Positions 45,756 through 57,900 of a stretch of DNA of 64,000 nt are shown here, in pieces. Numbering within the stretch: the stretch's first letter is position 1; the number at the start of each line of letters is the position of its first letter. A program made the translations under genes and the position numbers. This DNA comes from Mikania micrantha. Its lineage: Eukaryota; Streptophyta; Magnoliopsida; Asterales; Asteraceae. The DNA is taken from positions 1,774,501-1,838,500 of the forward strand of contig CM018689.1 in assembly GCA_009363875.1 (NCBI GenBank). The letters are read 5' to 3'. The notes under the pieces are model-generated. The model searched no databases, was not told the DNA's origin, and was given only the letters and a program-made list of their open reading frames with translations.

Positions 45756-46487
45756 GATTTGTGGAACAATTGTCCTTGTACAATATACTCTAAAGCTAAT
45801 CAACGTGAATGCTATAAACTTGTAAACTTTTAACAGTATGCAAAAGCTATGATGAAGACGGAATTGGGTTGTAGGTAAAATGCTTAATTATCATTAACAA
45901 CAGTGTCATATGCGGATTACTATGTGGTGGGATGGCGTCTGGGCGGGTTGTAGGCTCGACCCTTTCGTATGCCCTATATATAAGCATACCGATTTGGATA
46001 TTACATGTGATGTTAATGAGGTTAAGGTTTTACCGAAAGAGGTTTGCTAAAGCTATTTTTCAACAAATAAACTATATGGACTCACCAACCATTGTGTTGA
46101 CTTTGTTTTCTTACATGTTTTCTCAGGTGACGTACAGGATTAAGCTAAGGCACAGGATTGCATGCTAGGATGCCCAGTTAGAGGACCTAGTAAACTTTTG
46201 GAAAGCACACATTTTATTATTGATGCGAGTCACTTTTGATATCTTGTACAGATACAAGATAGAAACATTTGATTCTTTTGATAGGTTTACGTAGTTAAAT
46301 TATCAAACATTGACAGTTGTAATTTAACTCTGTAATCCTAGTTTAATGCTTTATTGTGCTTTAGTTATTCTAAATGTTGATGCTATGTAAACAATCTGAT
46401 CATCACGATTATCACTCACGATATCACGCCCCGAGAACCTTCCGCCCGGCGGGGAAGTCGATACGTCCCGCCGGCTGGGGGGTGACA

Positions 46488-48891
46488 TAAAAACAATGGC
46501 AATTGGTCGAGATTACACGCGTCCTGACCTCCAGTCAATATTGGCGTTGCGTGGGGTTCATCAATACCGATATTACTATCTAAACTCACGTCGTTGTATA
46601 CACATTAACGGTATGACTGTGCGAGGACTTTATACGATACACAACACTTATGTGTTTGTTCCCAATAAACCAGCATACACACAAAATGTTCGTACAAATA
46701 GCTTTATAAAAACATGCATTCTCCCCTAGTTTAAAGCGTAAAAACATTTTAATAGAAAAGGGGTCGTAAACTCACCTGAGTTGTGCACGTAAATGCTAAG
46801 CTTGCTTGCTTGACTGTTTACTTGTTACCTATATCTTGTAGGATATATAAGTTCGCGTTCATGTTCGTGTTCGTGTTCGTGCCCAACAACTCTAAGTAGT
46901 TACGTTTGCTCATATTTGACCATGTCCGTACAAGTTAGACAAAGTTTGACTGTGTCGACTCGACGACCGGTTGGTGACTTGTTAGTTTGTTATCGTTCGT
47001 TTAATGTTTGTCATTTAATTATGTATTGCATGTAGACACATAAGTCATGTTCAATGGGTAACTTACTATTTATAGTACGTTTCCATTCTTAGCAGGTTTC
47101 TATTTTCAGTAAGTTTACACAATAATCATCTTTTACCATTCTAGCATGCTTGTTTTCCCTATATGATCATGTTATCACATAGCACATTGTCACAAGTCAT
47201 CAATTAAGCATACCTTTTCTTTTAAAGTTACAAAACATAGCAAGTTCCTATATTTATCATGTTTTGACCCAATTAATCCTACAACAACCTCCATATTATC
47301 ATAACAAGGCATTTTAAATCATCTATTATTATCAAAACATGTTCAATAACTCAAATTAATGAAAATCCCCAAATAAAGTTATTATAAATATTTGGTTCCT
47401 ATTTTTATCACGTTTTATTACTAATAAATCATACCACAACTTTCATATTATCATAAAAAGACCTTTCAAGATACACCTCACCATCTCACATGTTCTTATA
47501 ATGTGTTCTAACAAAATCCCCAATTCAAAGTTTCTATTATTAGCAAGTTTGTCACCAAAATCATTTTAATCAAAATCGACTATCCAATAATTTTATATGA
47601 CCATTATCATGACCAAAACACTTAATCATAGTAGAAATCAACATGCATGGCCTAGTTTCTTATTAAAAGTTACTAAATATGGAAAGATACAAACAAATCA
47701 CCCATTCTATCATTTTTAACCAATTTATCAAGTTCATATCATCAACATTAATCATTAATCATCCTCTAAACACATCTATTATGTCTAAATCATCACAAAT
47801 CAACACTGCTGAGCATAAAAGTTACTATATATAGCAATATTCCTAAATAATCATCAAATAGCATCAATGCTCATCATAGATCATGCCAAAACACCAAATC
47901 AGTAATTCAATACTCCTAATATCAGTGTACAAGTGAGAAATTCAGTGCATGTGTTGATTTGTGTGTTGCATGGGAGCATCCATGCTTGCATGTGTGTTTT
48001 AATGGTGTTTTAGTGCAAAGAGACTACTAAGACTACCTTCCCAAGACCCTTGGAGCTAAGATTCAATTTGAATAGGAGTTTATCGAGCTCCGACAGCTAC
48101 TGGTAGTGTTTCTTCAGCTTCTACACAAGGAAGGTGGTGGTGGAAAGCTTCCTAAGGTCTCTTTCAAGCTTCAAGGCCTCCGAAGTCTTCAAGATTGCTT
48201 CATGATAGCTCCTAAGGGTGAAGGTGGATCTAGCTGGTGTTTTTGGCTGGAAAGTGTGTGTCTGGGTTCAAGAGAAAGGGTGAGTAAGTTAACAAATGAA
48301 CTGAATTAGTCTTTATAAAGTTTTTAAGTTCTAGAAGGCTTGGCAAGAGTCCCCTCCAGGAGGCTTACCGCCATGGACAAAATAGTCGGTTGCACCACCG
48401 AGACACGTCGCTTACCACAGAGTGGAAGATGATCGGTCGTGGCGTACCGTGATGAGTTTCCGAAGAATTCAAATTTAGAGCCCACTTTCTCGTAACGCGA
48501 AGGATCTTGCAGAGACCCTTTACATACCGTGACGGGTCCTGGGCTGGCCCAATGACCCTTTTTTATTTATACAATTCGTTTTCCATTCGTTTTTTGTTCT
48601 CGTTAATCGTTTTTCCATCCTTGCTTTATTCTGGTTTGTCATAGGTTCACATATCATTTAATATTCTTCGATTGTATCATTTGTTCAATTATTTACCAAC
48701 GTTCGCGAGTTTTAAGACATGTGTGTGCGTTTCCGGTAAATCATCGAATTACGATGTGATTTCTTTGTGTTTGTTCTATCGTTCCACGTGTCACACTAAA
48801 TTAAACCAATTCTAGTTCCAAGTAAGAAATAATATTATAAAATATTATTTAATTAAATCATTTACAGACCAGGAATTTGTGGGGTGTCACA
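46488..48891 (-). repeat. LTR B2, right part
   Basis: Continues B2 after the TAAAA duplication. The LTR start (minus) TGTGACACCCCACAAATTCC lies at 48891. It contains a perfect donor-like CTCAG/GTGAGTTT (minus, 46775), six ACTATAAATAGT-like words (47060-47860), a TATA box at about 48312-48320 (minus) and five GGCGGTACGCGA-type words (48360-48535). Confidence 0.88.
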
Positions 48892-50300
48892 TCACATCAT
48901 CTTGATCAAATTGAAATGTTCTTGAACTGAAATTAGAGGATTGGAGCTAGAAATCAACATCTAAAGAAAGGCCTAACTAGTAGTAAGTTTTATGTTCTTG
49001 TTTTGGTTGAATTTTCGTAGAAAAGGATAGAGCCATGGGAATGGCTTTCATCCAAACTTTGAATTGGGTATTGTTGGGATCACGAACATGTTGATTCTTG
49101 TAATCATGTTCTAAACACCAAAACAAATGATTCCTACATAAAGAATCAATAGGAGAGGATTTGGGTGTTGGGTAAATCATGTGGGTTTGGCTTACATATG
49201 AACTTTGTAAAATTGACTATAAGTTAATGTTATGTTGATGTTTTATATGCAAAGGTGTTGTTAAAACTCAGCAAACCTACTAAACTTATGATTTAGATGA
49301 ACTTGAACATATGATGGAATTGAGGTAACTTGAAATTAACTAATAACATGTGTGGGTGAAATTCTACACATGAGTTGCTTGATAAAATGCCTCAAAGAGG
49401 TTTTCATTAATTATGAAGTGTAAACTGATAAGAAAGACTAATAAACCTAACTATAAGTTCAATTGATATAAAATTTTGATTAGTTGGGTGAATTAGAAGT
49501 AAAATTGGCCAAATGGATTGAGCTATATAAATAACACAAGTTACGTGCTCATATTATTAAATCTTGTTATATGTGGATATGTAATAGGAAGTGGAAGTGA
49601 CACTCATACCAAACAACCCGGGAAGGAGTTGGTTATAGGAGACAACACTCTTAATCAAGGTAAATTACCCATTTTTGTTTGACTTGTAGTTATAGGATTG
49701 AGTGAGTCCACACTACAAGTAATTTTGCACTTAAACATATATGTGACTTATTGTTTTGTTTTAACTTGGTGATAATAGTTATGTTTGTTTGGTTATTTTG
49801 ATTGAAGGATTCACATAGGTGTGAACATTCAATTAGTGTCAATGGCTAAACTGATTTACAATCGTGTAAACATTACCATAATGTAGAAGTCATGATCTAC
49901 ATAAGTGCAAACATTTATTTTGTTATACTCATGCTTTGATTCACAATTGTGTGAACATAAGACTTGTCAAGCTAATGTTGTAGATTCACAAAATTGTAAA
50001 CAATGGATTATCTACACGAGTGTATACATCTAATTTGTAGAGTCAAAATAGCTCAGTTTAACTTTTTAAGAATTTGATACACAATTGGATTTAGTGTGCA
50101 TGTATAGTTTGTGTAGATATATAATGATTAAGCTTGTTAATAATCCATATGATATGTATATGGATGTGTTAGATCAGTTTTAGAAGGGTTGGAACGATAA
50201 TTGCTTGTTTGTGCAAAGTTCAGACCCGATTAATGACTTTGAAAGTTGGTTGGAATACTTGTCAAATGTTTGGATCTTATGTTTGATCATCAAAACTTCT
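48892..50300 (+). repeat. unassigned LTR-like DNA (J)
   Basis: Leader-like and intron-like sequence resembling the interior of a long LTR. No TG..CA ends were established. It includes a hairpin array at 49810-50029. Confidence 0.4.
49810..50029 (+). repeat. array of six short hairpins
   Basis: TTCACATAGGTGTGAACA (49810), TTTACAATCGTGTAAACA (49855), TCTACATAAGTGCAAACA (49896), TTCACAATTGTGTGAACA (49940), TTCACAAAATTGTAAACA (49985) and TCTACACGAGTGTATACA (50011). Period is about 44 bp except the last. Confidence 0.8.
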
Positions 50301-52233
50301 TTATAATTAGTTATAAAGTCTATTTGAATGGTTTTGGGTAAGTTTGTAAACAAGGAATGGGTCGTGTATGATTAGGAATTGCTTGACACGCGAAAACACC
50401 CAAATTGCAGTGTCTGGCACATCATACACCACCTCCAGCGTATGATACGCCACTTGCAATTCAAAAGTCTCAACCAGTTTTTCATAGTATTTTAATAAAT
50501 TTAAAAATAATGAAGTGTTTCAATTTTTCTATGAAGAGTGTTTTTATAATGACATGATAAAGTCGCTATGTGGCTACTTTTCTATAAAGAGTGATCACAT
50601 GATACTATCAAGTGGTCTATGGATTTATAATATCACATTATTAAGACAACAAAGTGATAATCATAATGAGGGAAAGAGAAATTTTCAAACGACGTTAGGA
50701 ATGAAAGTTATGATCAAACGAGTTTTGAACGATAATCATAAAATGACCTATATGATCTACACATACCTAGGAGGAGTTCTTGATATGATTAGAAAAGTAT
50801 TTAAATATTGTGAACGTGGGCGAAAACAGTGCTCAAAATGGAGTTCGTATAAAGCCAAAATCGTGAAAACAAGTTCAAGACACTACGTGTGTTTATGGAC
50901 ACGTGTCCTAGGTGGCATGCCACATGTTTTACAGCCTTTCGACGTGTCTAGGGTGGATTCCATGTGTCTAGGGTGGCTGCCACGTGTCCTAGTGACTTGA
51001 CACGTGTCCTGCAAGGTGTCGCAGAGTGGTTATCTCGATTCGCGTTCCAGTTCCTATAAATAGTTCGTGCCTCGTCATTTTCGTACAAAGTTTCGTGTTC
51101 CAACCCTATTATCAAAACCTAAATACTCCCATAAACCTCCTTTGAGATCACTTGGTCTGTGTTGAGGATCAAAATGATTTGGTATCACACAAATATACGT
51201 GCGGAATCCATTACAAATGTGTGCGAGTTAAGATGAAAATAACACAATAATAAAGATTCAATCTTCTTGTATTAATACTTGAGTTGAGTTCGTGCAATTA
51301 GAGAGAAAACTACAATCTGAAAATATGAAATCTGAATAAGATTAGTACTATTAACATCAAAACTTACCTATATATAGACACTACCATCGATATTGTTAGT
51401 ATCGATGGCCTAATAACTGTCGATACTTAAAGTAAGTATCGATGGTAGTGTTGTCGATACTATTAGTATCGATGATACTAACACGTAGTCAAAAATTACA
51501 AGTTACAACTAGAAACAAAATACAAAACAAAACAAAGCAAAACAAAATATTACAATACAAAATCATGGGATGAGCATGGGTATCAATGTGTTATATCAAA
51601 AGTCTTCAACCATCGAACTGTGTCTAATGAACCCATGTGGGGCTGAATGAGTAAACAATGGTAGTACTATCAGGATAACAACGCCATTTGCTGGGAGGAT
51701 TGCATCTCCCCCGGTGCGTATGTTTGTTCCCGTTTCCAATATCAAACTTAACGTAGTAATATGTTAAGGCAAGGCATCTATGTTTTCCTTTAGGCAATAT
51801 CAATATGAGTCGAAAAGGAACTAGATATGGGTCACATGATTATTCTTATTGTGTCAATACATTCCATTGGCTCTGCATAACATATCATATTGTATCAAGT
51901 CTTGTGTAAGAACTCATCGATTTTTATGCTGACCCTTTTAAACTTTAAATATTTTACAGGTAGACAGTGACGAAAGGTGAGAGATTGCACCTTTAGGCAC
52001 CGCGTAAATAAGCAACTTAAGATGTTTAATGCATTTTAGGCTATGAACAGTGATCTATGGTTTGTAATAGTAATGATATCCTTGTATCATATTTTATTTA
52101 AGTTAACTTGATGTGTTCTAATACTGGTACAAGTAAAGTTGCATCCCCTCTCTGAGACATCAGTACTATGCTTCCACAATCTTCAAAGAGTTAAAAGTGA
52201 TATGATCTGGTGACGAGAGGTGGGGGTGTGACA
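50301..52233 (+). repeat. 5' LTR of element H (start uncertain)
   Basis: Ends GGTGGGGGTGTGACA at 52233 just before a PBS. The TATA box CCTATAAATAG is at about 51051-51061. A CACGTGTCCTAG repeat cluster lies upstream (50895-51025), an ATCGAT array downstream (51385-51475), and an acceptor-like TATTTTACAG/GTAGA at 51960. A possible small copia LTR starts TGTTGAGGATC at 51160, but its end was not found. Confidence 0.65.
51385..51475. repeat. ATCGATA motif array (H)
   Basis: Six TCGA words within about 90 bp, in CATCGATATTG, TATCGATGG, GTCGATACT and similar. It is the same word family as in LTR D. Confidence 0.8.
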
Positions 52234-52236
52234 GGG

Positions 52237-52249
52237 TGGTATCATAGCC
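52237..52249 (+). promoter_or_regulatory. primer binding site of H
   Basis: TGGTATCATAGCC, one mismatch from the initiator tRNA-Met site in element A. Confidence 0.8.
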
Positions 52250-52464
52250 ACATGTCATAGAGAATTAGGTTGACCTATTGACCTAGTCTATAGCCATATG
52301 CTCGTATAGTAACACTGAGATCACCGATCGTAATCAACAAATATAATTATTAGCTTTATTGATGAATAGTTGCTTTATAATAGGAATTGATATCATGATT
52401 ATACTGAATATCAATATTGATTATATTACATAATACTGATCTGAAAATTGTATTTGATACAACG

Positions 52465-53034
52465 ATGTCAAACTCTGGAGAATGTTGTATTTATCAAAGG
52501 GTTCCATATGTGATACCAGACGATCCTCCTAGCTCCAGTACGAGCTTAGAGTCAGATTCATCCGCAACAGCTTCATGAGTTGTACACAGATACCCCATAC
52601 ACCACCACAGGTGCCTCATACACCACCCAGACATCCTAATCTGTTAGATGAGGATTCATCAGCCATTAGACAGGCAAAGAGTCCTACGCTCAAGAGGGTC
52701 CCAGTGTTTACTAGGATTCAATGTATGCGGGGTGAGGCTCGTAAGACCAAAGGTCTTCCTCCCTGTCATCAACTAGTACCTTATGGATTTTCCGGGCTCC
52801 GCACACGAGGTGGTTGAGTCTTCACAGTAGGCCGAGCTTATGGCCCAGCTCCGCCAGATGACACTTGATTTGCAGGGAACCCGTCCGGAGTTGAATGAGT
52901 CACGTATTTCTTTACAAGAAGCACGAGCTACTTTTTTAGAGACAGGTGCGTCTCATCGTATGCTAGTAGAGTAGGTGACCGCCTTTGAGGCATGCACTAG
53001 AGCATGGAGGGAGATGATAGAGTCTCAGATGTAG
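52465..53034 (+). pseudogene. coiled-coil reading frame upstream of gag (H)
   Basis: Begins MSNSGECCIYQRVPYV at 52465, then a stop and frame change into a Pro/His-rich piece (52575-52817), then AELMAQLRQMTLDLQG, LNESRISLQEARATFLE and EACTRAWREMIESQM to 53034. The last part has heptad spacing like that of the B1 upstream frame. At least four stops. The position between PBS and gag is the same as in B1, supporting a real extra gene in this lineage. No known domain was recognised. Confidence 0.5.
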
Positions 53035-53902
53035 TGGACTGTGATGATAGTGGTGTGGAGGTATTTTGAGAGGGTAAGAAATAACATTGAGAGGGTGAGG
53101 AGCATGAGTTTGGAGCTATGACTGGTAGTCGTAGCGATGATGATGATGGCGATTTTGGCCATCATTATTGCTTGTTTACCATATTTCTTACGGTAAATAG
53201 TGATGGTGAGTAGCAGTTTTGGGATATCTCAGTCTAGATACGATCGAATAGGTTGGACAGTGATATCATGAGGTAAGTTTTGATGTATAGGATAGATCCC
53301 ATACGAATAGGTTGATTAATAGTCAAGATAGCATCATGAAATTTTCATGTACATAGCCATTCTGATGTATAAAATGATATCATAGCAATGAAAAGTTTCT
53401 TTTAGTATGTTTGTTTTGTATCAAAATGTGTGGTTCATATCAAATTTGTATTTCATAAAAAGTAATTTGGTATCATAGCATAACATATCAAAAGCATGTG
53501 TGGTAACATATCAAAAGCCTGTGTAATTACATACCAAAAATCTGTATGGTAACATATCAAACCTGAATAATAACATATCTATATCGGTATGTCATTGCAG
53601 TATTGCTATGTGATGCTAGCACGTATTTGTGAGATAACATAGTGTGATAACATATCTTTATAGGTGTCACAATGCCATGTCTTTGAGATATCAAAACTCA
53701 GTATAACTACAAACATCAATGTGATAAGTCTGTGTTACAAACATATCTAGATAATATCAATGTAGTTATACAACATCCTTGTGTAATCACATATCAACAT
53801 AACACTTCAATATAACTATATACAGTTGAACTTATGTGACTGAAGGGGCTCATATTTAAATGTTCTAACTCTGAACTGAGTTTGTCTGTATGTGAGCAGA
53901 AA
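53035..53902 (+). repeat. spacer with TAACATATC repeats
   Basis: Non-coding. From about 53470 to 53830, irregular copies of TAACATATCAAAAGC and shorter TAACATATC words occur. Confidence 0.6.
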
Positions 53903-55260
53903 ATGGCTCCAAAAACAAGTCGACCTGCTAAGAACATTACTAACCTATAAACAAATCCAGTTCCACCTGCGACTGTAAGTGGTTCAGATTTGAACGAGGC
54001 TGCTGTAGCATGAATAGTAAAGGAACAACTATCCGCTGTTGTACCGGGTATATTAACCCAACATCAACAAAATATCACTTCTGGTTCGGGTGGGGACCAT
54101 GCTAAACACAATGTCACTCGTGGACACGTTGGAACTCATCACACCACCGGTACAATCACAACTGTTCCTGATCCCCCACTACGTGGGTGTAGTTACAAGT
54201 ATTTTGCTTCCTGCAACCATCCTACTTTCACTGGAAAGGAAGGAGTAGCAGGACTATTGAAGTGGATAGAGGAAATGGAAACTAAACTAAAGATCAGCCA
54301 ATGTTTAGAAGGGCATAAGGTGTCTTATGTTGCTTGTTCTTTGAAAGATTCAGCTTTAACATTGTGGAATAACCAGGTGAAAACTTTGGGTACAATCACC
54401 ATTGATGCCATAGGCTGGAACGAATTCAAAACTTTGATTATATCAGAGTATTGCCCAATTACTGAAATCCAGAAAATACAGTAGGAATTATGTAATCATT
54501 CTATGATTGGTGCTGACATTTTAAAGTACACCAATCAATTTCATGAACTTACTTGCTTGCTTCGTAACATGTTTCCCATGGAAGCAGCATTGATCGAGAA
54601 GTACATCAATGGTCTGGTTCCCAGATTCGGGGTATGGCGACCGCAGCAGAACCAACCACACTTAAATGTACCATCTTGTTGACCACTAAGCTTACTGACT
54701 AGGCAGTAAGGAGTGGTGCGTTATCAAAGAAAACAGAATCTCCTGTGAGCCATAGTAACCTTAATGCCCACGATAACAAGAGGGGCATTAAAAGAAAGTA
54801 GATTGAGAAAGGCAAAACAAAGATTCCGGCTGAAACAAGCCTGAATACACCAACAGTCAAAAGCTATGGTGCAACTCTTCCTAAGAAGAATGCCTATACT
54901 GGACAGGAACCAAAGTGCAAAAATTGTCCCTTTCACCACAATGGGCCATGTCCTATTTGTACAAACTATAATCGAGTCAGACACTTTTCAAAATAATGTA
55001 ACTTTCCTGTCCGTCAACCAAATCAAGCGCCACGACAAACCCCTCAACAGAACAAGTCATGTTTCAAGTGTGGAAGCTCCAACCATTTCATAAGAAATTG
55101 TCCCAACAACAATAACACCAATCAAGGAAATGAAGCTAGAGGGAGAGCTTTCCATATTGGGGCAACTGAGGCCAGGCATGATGCAAACATTGTCACCGAT
55201 ACGTTCCTTCTTAATAATCTATACGCATCAATTTTGTTTAATATGGGGCAAATAAAATTT
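53903..55260 (+). pseudogene. gag and start of protease of H (broken)
   Basis: Starts MAPKTSRPAKN. The Gag core is visible as HPTFTGKEGVAGLLKWIEEM, HKVSYVACSLKDSALTLWN and WNEFKTLIISEYCP. Knuckle remnants are CPICTNYNRVRHFSK-stop-C and an intact CFKCGSSNHFIRNC at about 55060-55100. Protease has decayed to ILFNMG where an FDTG motif is expected. Several stops. Confidence 0.85.
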
Positions 55261-57900
55261 TTATTTCTCCTGAATTTGCATCATTACTTTCATTACCTAC
55301 CGTAGATTTAGAACACCCATATGTCATTGAACTTGTCAATGGCAAATTGATAAAAGTCAACAATGTTATTCAAGGATGTTCCTTGAATCTGAATGATCAC
55401 TTTTTCAATATCTTTTCTTCCTGTTGAACTTATAAGCTTTGATGTCGTGTCGGCATGGATTGCCTTTCAGACAATTAAACAGAAGTTGTATGTCAAAACA
55501 AGGTGATCTGTATTCCGTTGCCTAATGGTAATACACTCATAGTTCAAGGTGTACAAGCTGGTAGGAAACTTGGTATCATATCATGCATGCAAGCTCAAAA
55601 GTTCTTATGGAAAGGTTATTAGGCCTTCCTAGCAGATGTAACTGAAATCAGTATCCCACAAAAATATATTGAAGATTTTCATGTAGTTAAAGACTATCCT
55701 GAAGTTTTCCTCATGAAATATATGGATTACCCTAGTGAGACAACTTGAGTTTCTATTGACTTGATTCCAAGTGCAGCACATGTTGCTAAAGCTCCTTATC
55801 ATTTAGCACCCTTAGAGATGCAAAAGCTTTTAGGTCAATGGCAGGAACTCCTGGATAAATGTTTTATTAGACCGAGTTTCTCACCTTTTGGAGCACCAAT
55901 TCTTTTTGTGAAAAATAAAGATGGCTCATTCAAGATGTGCATAGACTACAGAGAACTCAATAAATTAACAATCATGAACCGTTATTCACTACCTCGTATC
56001 GACGATTGATTTTATCGGTTGCAAGGTGCTACTTATTTTTCTAAGATCGATTAAGGTATGGATATCATCTATTACGAATTCACGACGACAAAATTCCTAA
56101 AACGCCTTTCAGAACCCAATACAGACATTACAAGTTTTTAGTAACGCCATTTGACTTAACAAATGCACCTGCAGTCTTCACTGATATGATAAATCGAGTG
56201 TGTAGACCTTATCTGAATGATTTCGTTATTGTATTTATCGATGACATTCTCATTTTCTCCCGAAACCAACAGGAGCATGCAAAACATTTAAAAGTAATTT
56301 TGGAACTTTTAGCACGGGAAAAGCTATATGCCAAATTTTCCAAGTACGAATTTTGGTTACAAGAAGTCCAAATCCTAGGACATGTAGTAAATGAAAATGG
56401 TATAGAAGTGGATCATAGCAAGATTCGAGCGGCTAAACAATGGGAAATACCCAAACACCAACAGAAATTCGTCAATTCTTAGGGTTGGTAGTTTATATGG
56501 GGTTCTCAATAGGAGGAGGTGTTCCAACTGTTGAAACACAAACTCTACAACGTGCCTATACTTGCACTACCAGAAGTCACAAAAGACTTCAGTGTATATT
56601 GTGATGCTCCTCGTCAAGGTCTTGGATGCGTACTAATGCAGAAAGATAAGGTGATTGCTTATGCTTCTAGATAACTAAAAATACACGAGAAGTACTATAC
56701 CACTCATGATCTAGAACTTGGTGCAGTAGTGTTTGCAATTAAGATTTGGAGACACTACCTATACAGAGCAAAGTGTATTGTATACACTGACCCCAAAAGT
56801 CTCCAACATATTCTATATCAAAAGATGTTATACATGCGCCAAAGGCAATGGATGGAACTTCTAAATGACTATGACTGTGAAATTCGTTACCACCCAGGTA
56901 AAGCGAATGTCATAGCCGATGCCTTCATTCTCAAGGAACGAGTCAAACCCTTACGTGTGAGATCTTTAGGAGTGCCCATTCAAACAAGTCTGATTACTCA
57001 AATTAAAGAGGCTCGGCAACAAGCCTTACAAACAATCAAGTACCCAGCCGAGGAGCTACGAGGGTTAGACAAACAATTGGAAATCAACACTGATGAATTG
57101 TTGTATTTCAAAAGCCAAATATGGATTCCTCTATTCGGTACCATTAGATCAATCATCTTGGATGAGGCACACAAATCCAGGTATTCTATTCATCCAAATT
57201 GCCAACAAAATGTATAAAGACCTTAGGGACTTTTATTGGTGGCCTGGGATGAAAAAAATGTAGCAGAATACGTGGATAAATGTTTGACATATCTTAAAGT
57301 TAAGGCCGAACATCAACGACCTTTTGGATTATTGCAACAACCAAAGATTCCCATGTGGAAATGGGATCAGATCTCTATGGATTTCATCACCAAACTATCC
57401 AGAACGTCGTACAATCATGATTCTATATGGGTTATAGTTGATCGCCTTATGAAATCTGCACACTTTTTACCAATCCAGGAAGATTATTCCACGGATCGAC
57501 TAGCCAAGCTGTATGTCAACGAGATTGTATCCCGACATGGAGTACCGATCTCAATAATCTCTAATAGAGATAGTTAGTAGATGTCACGACTTTGGCAAAC
57601 TCTTCAAAATGCCCTGGGCACACAAATCAATATGAGCACAGCTTATCATCCATAAACAGATGACAAACAGAACGTACAAATCAAACTCTTGAGGACATGC
57701 TTAGAAACTATGTGATTGATTTTGGTGGTAGCTGGGATAATCATCTTCCACTTGTTGAATTCTCATACAATAACAGCTACCATACTAGCATTCAATGCCC
57801 TCCATTTGAAGCACTTTATGGGCGCAAATTTCGATCTCCCATCTATTGGTCGGAGGTATGTGGAAGCCAAATCATTGGCCCAAAATTCATAGAAGAAACT
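55261..57900 (+). pseudogene. pol of H: RT, RNase H, integrase (cut by B3)
   Basis: RT reads AKAPYHLAPLEMQKLLGQW (55785 on), FGAPILFVKNKDGSFKMCID and an intact FIDDILIFS at about 56235. RNase H has YCDAPRQGLGC at about 56600 and DPKSLQHI. Integrase reads MDFITKLSR (57379), RHGVPISIIS and, after stops, DFGGSWDNHLPLVEFSYNNSY and ALYGRKFRSPIYWSEV to GPKFIEET. There it stops at LTR B3 with no C-terminal domain or PPT. Confidence 0.88.

Larger units (their letters stand above)
44840..46126 (+). other. predicted intron within LTR C2
   Basis: AATAAG/GTGAGTTCATT at 44840 and TTACATGTTTTCTCAG/GTGAC at 46126 fit plant splice sites. It encloses two tandem arrays. Confidence 0.4.
42472..46487 (+). mobile_element. 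solo Ty3 LTR C2 with target duplication TAAAA
   Basis: 4016 bp, TGTAACATCAGTGCCGG to CTGGGGGGTGACA. TAAAA lies at 42467-42471 and 46488-46492. Its start matches that of element A, and much of its U3 aligns with A, but its motif array is CGAACC, not CGAAT. It is inserted in LTR B2. Confidence 0.93.

Noticed and set aside
50515..51000. 161-residue open frame
   Set aside because: Sits in LTR U3 of H, its end is read through the CACGTGTCC repeats, and no family was recognised.
51160..51620. possible small copia solo LTR (TGTTGAGGATC start)
   Set aside because: No matching end or target duplication was found.
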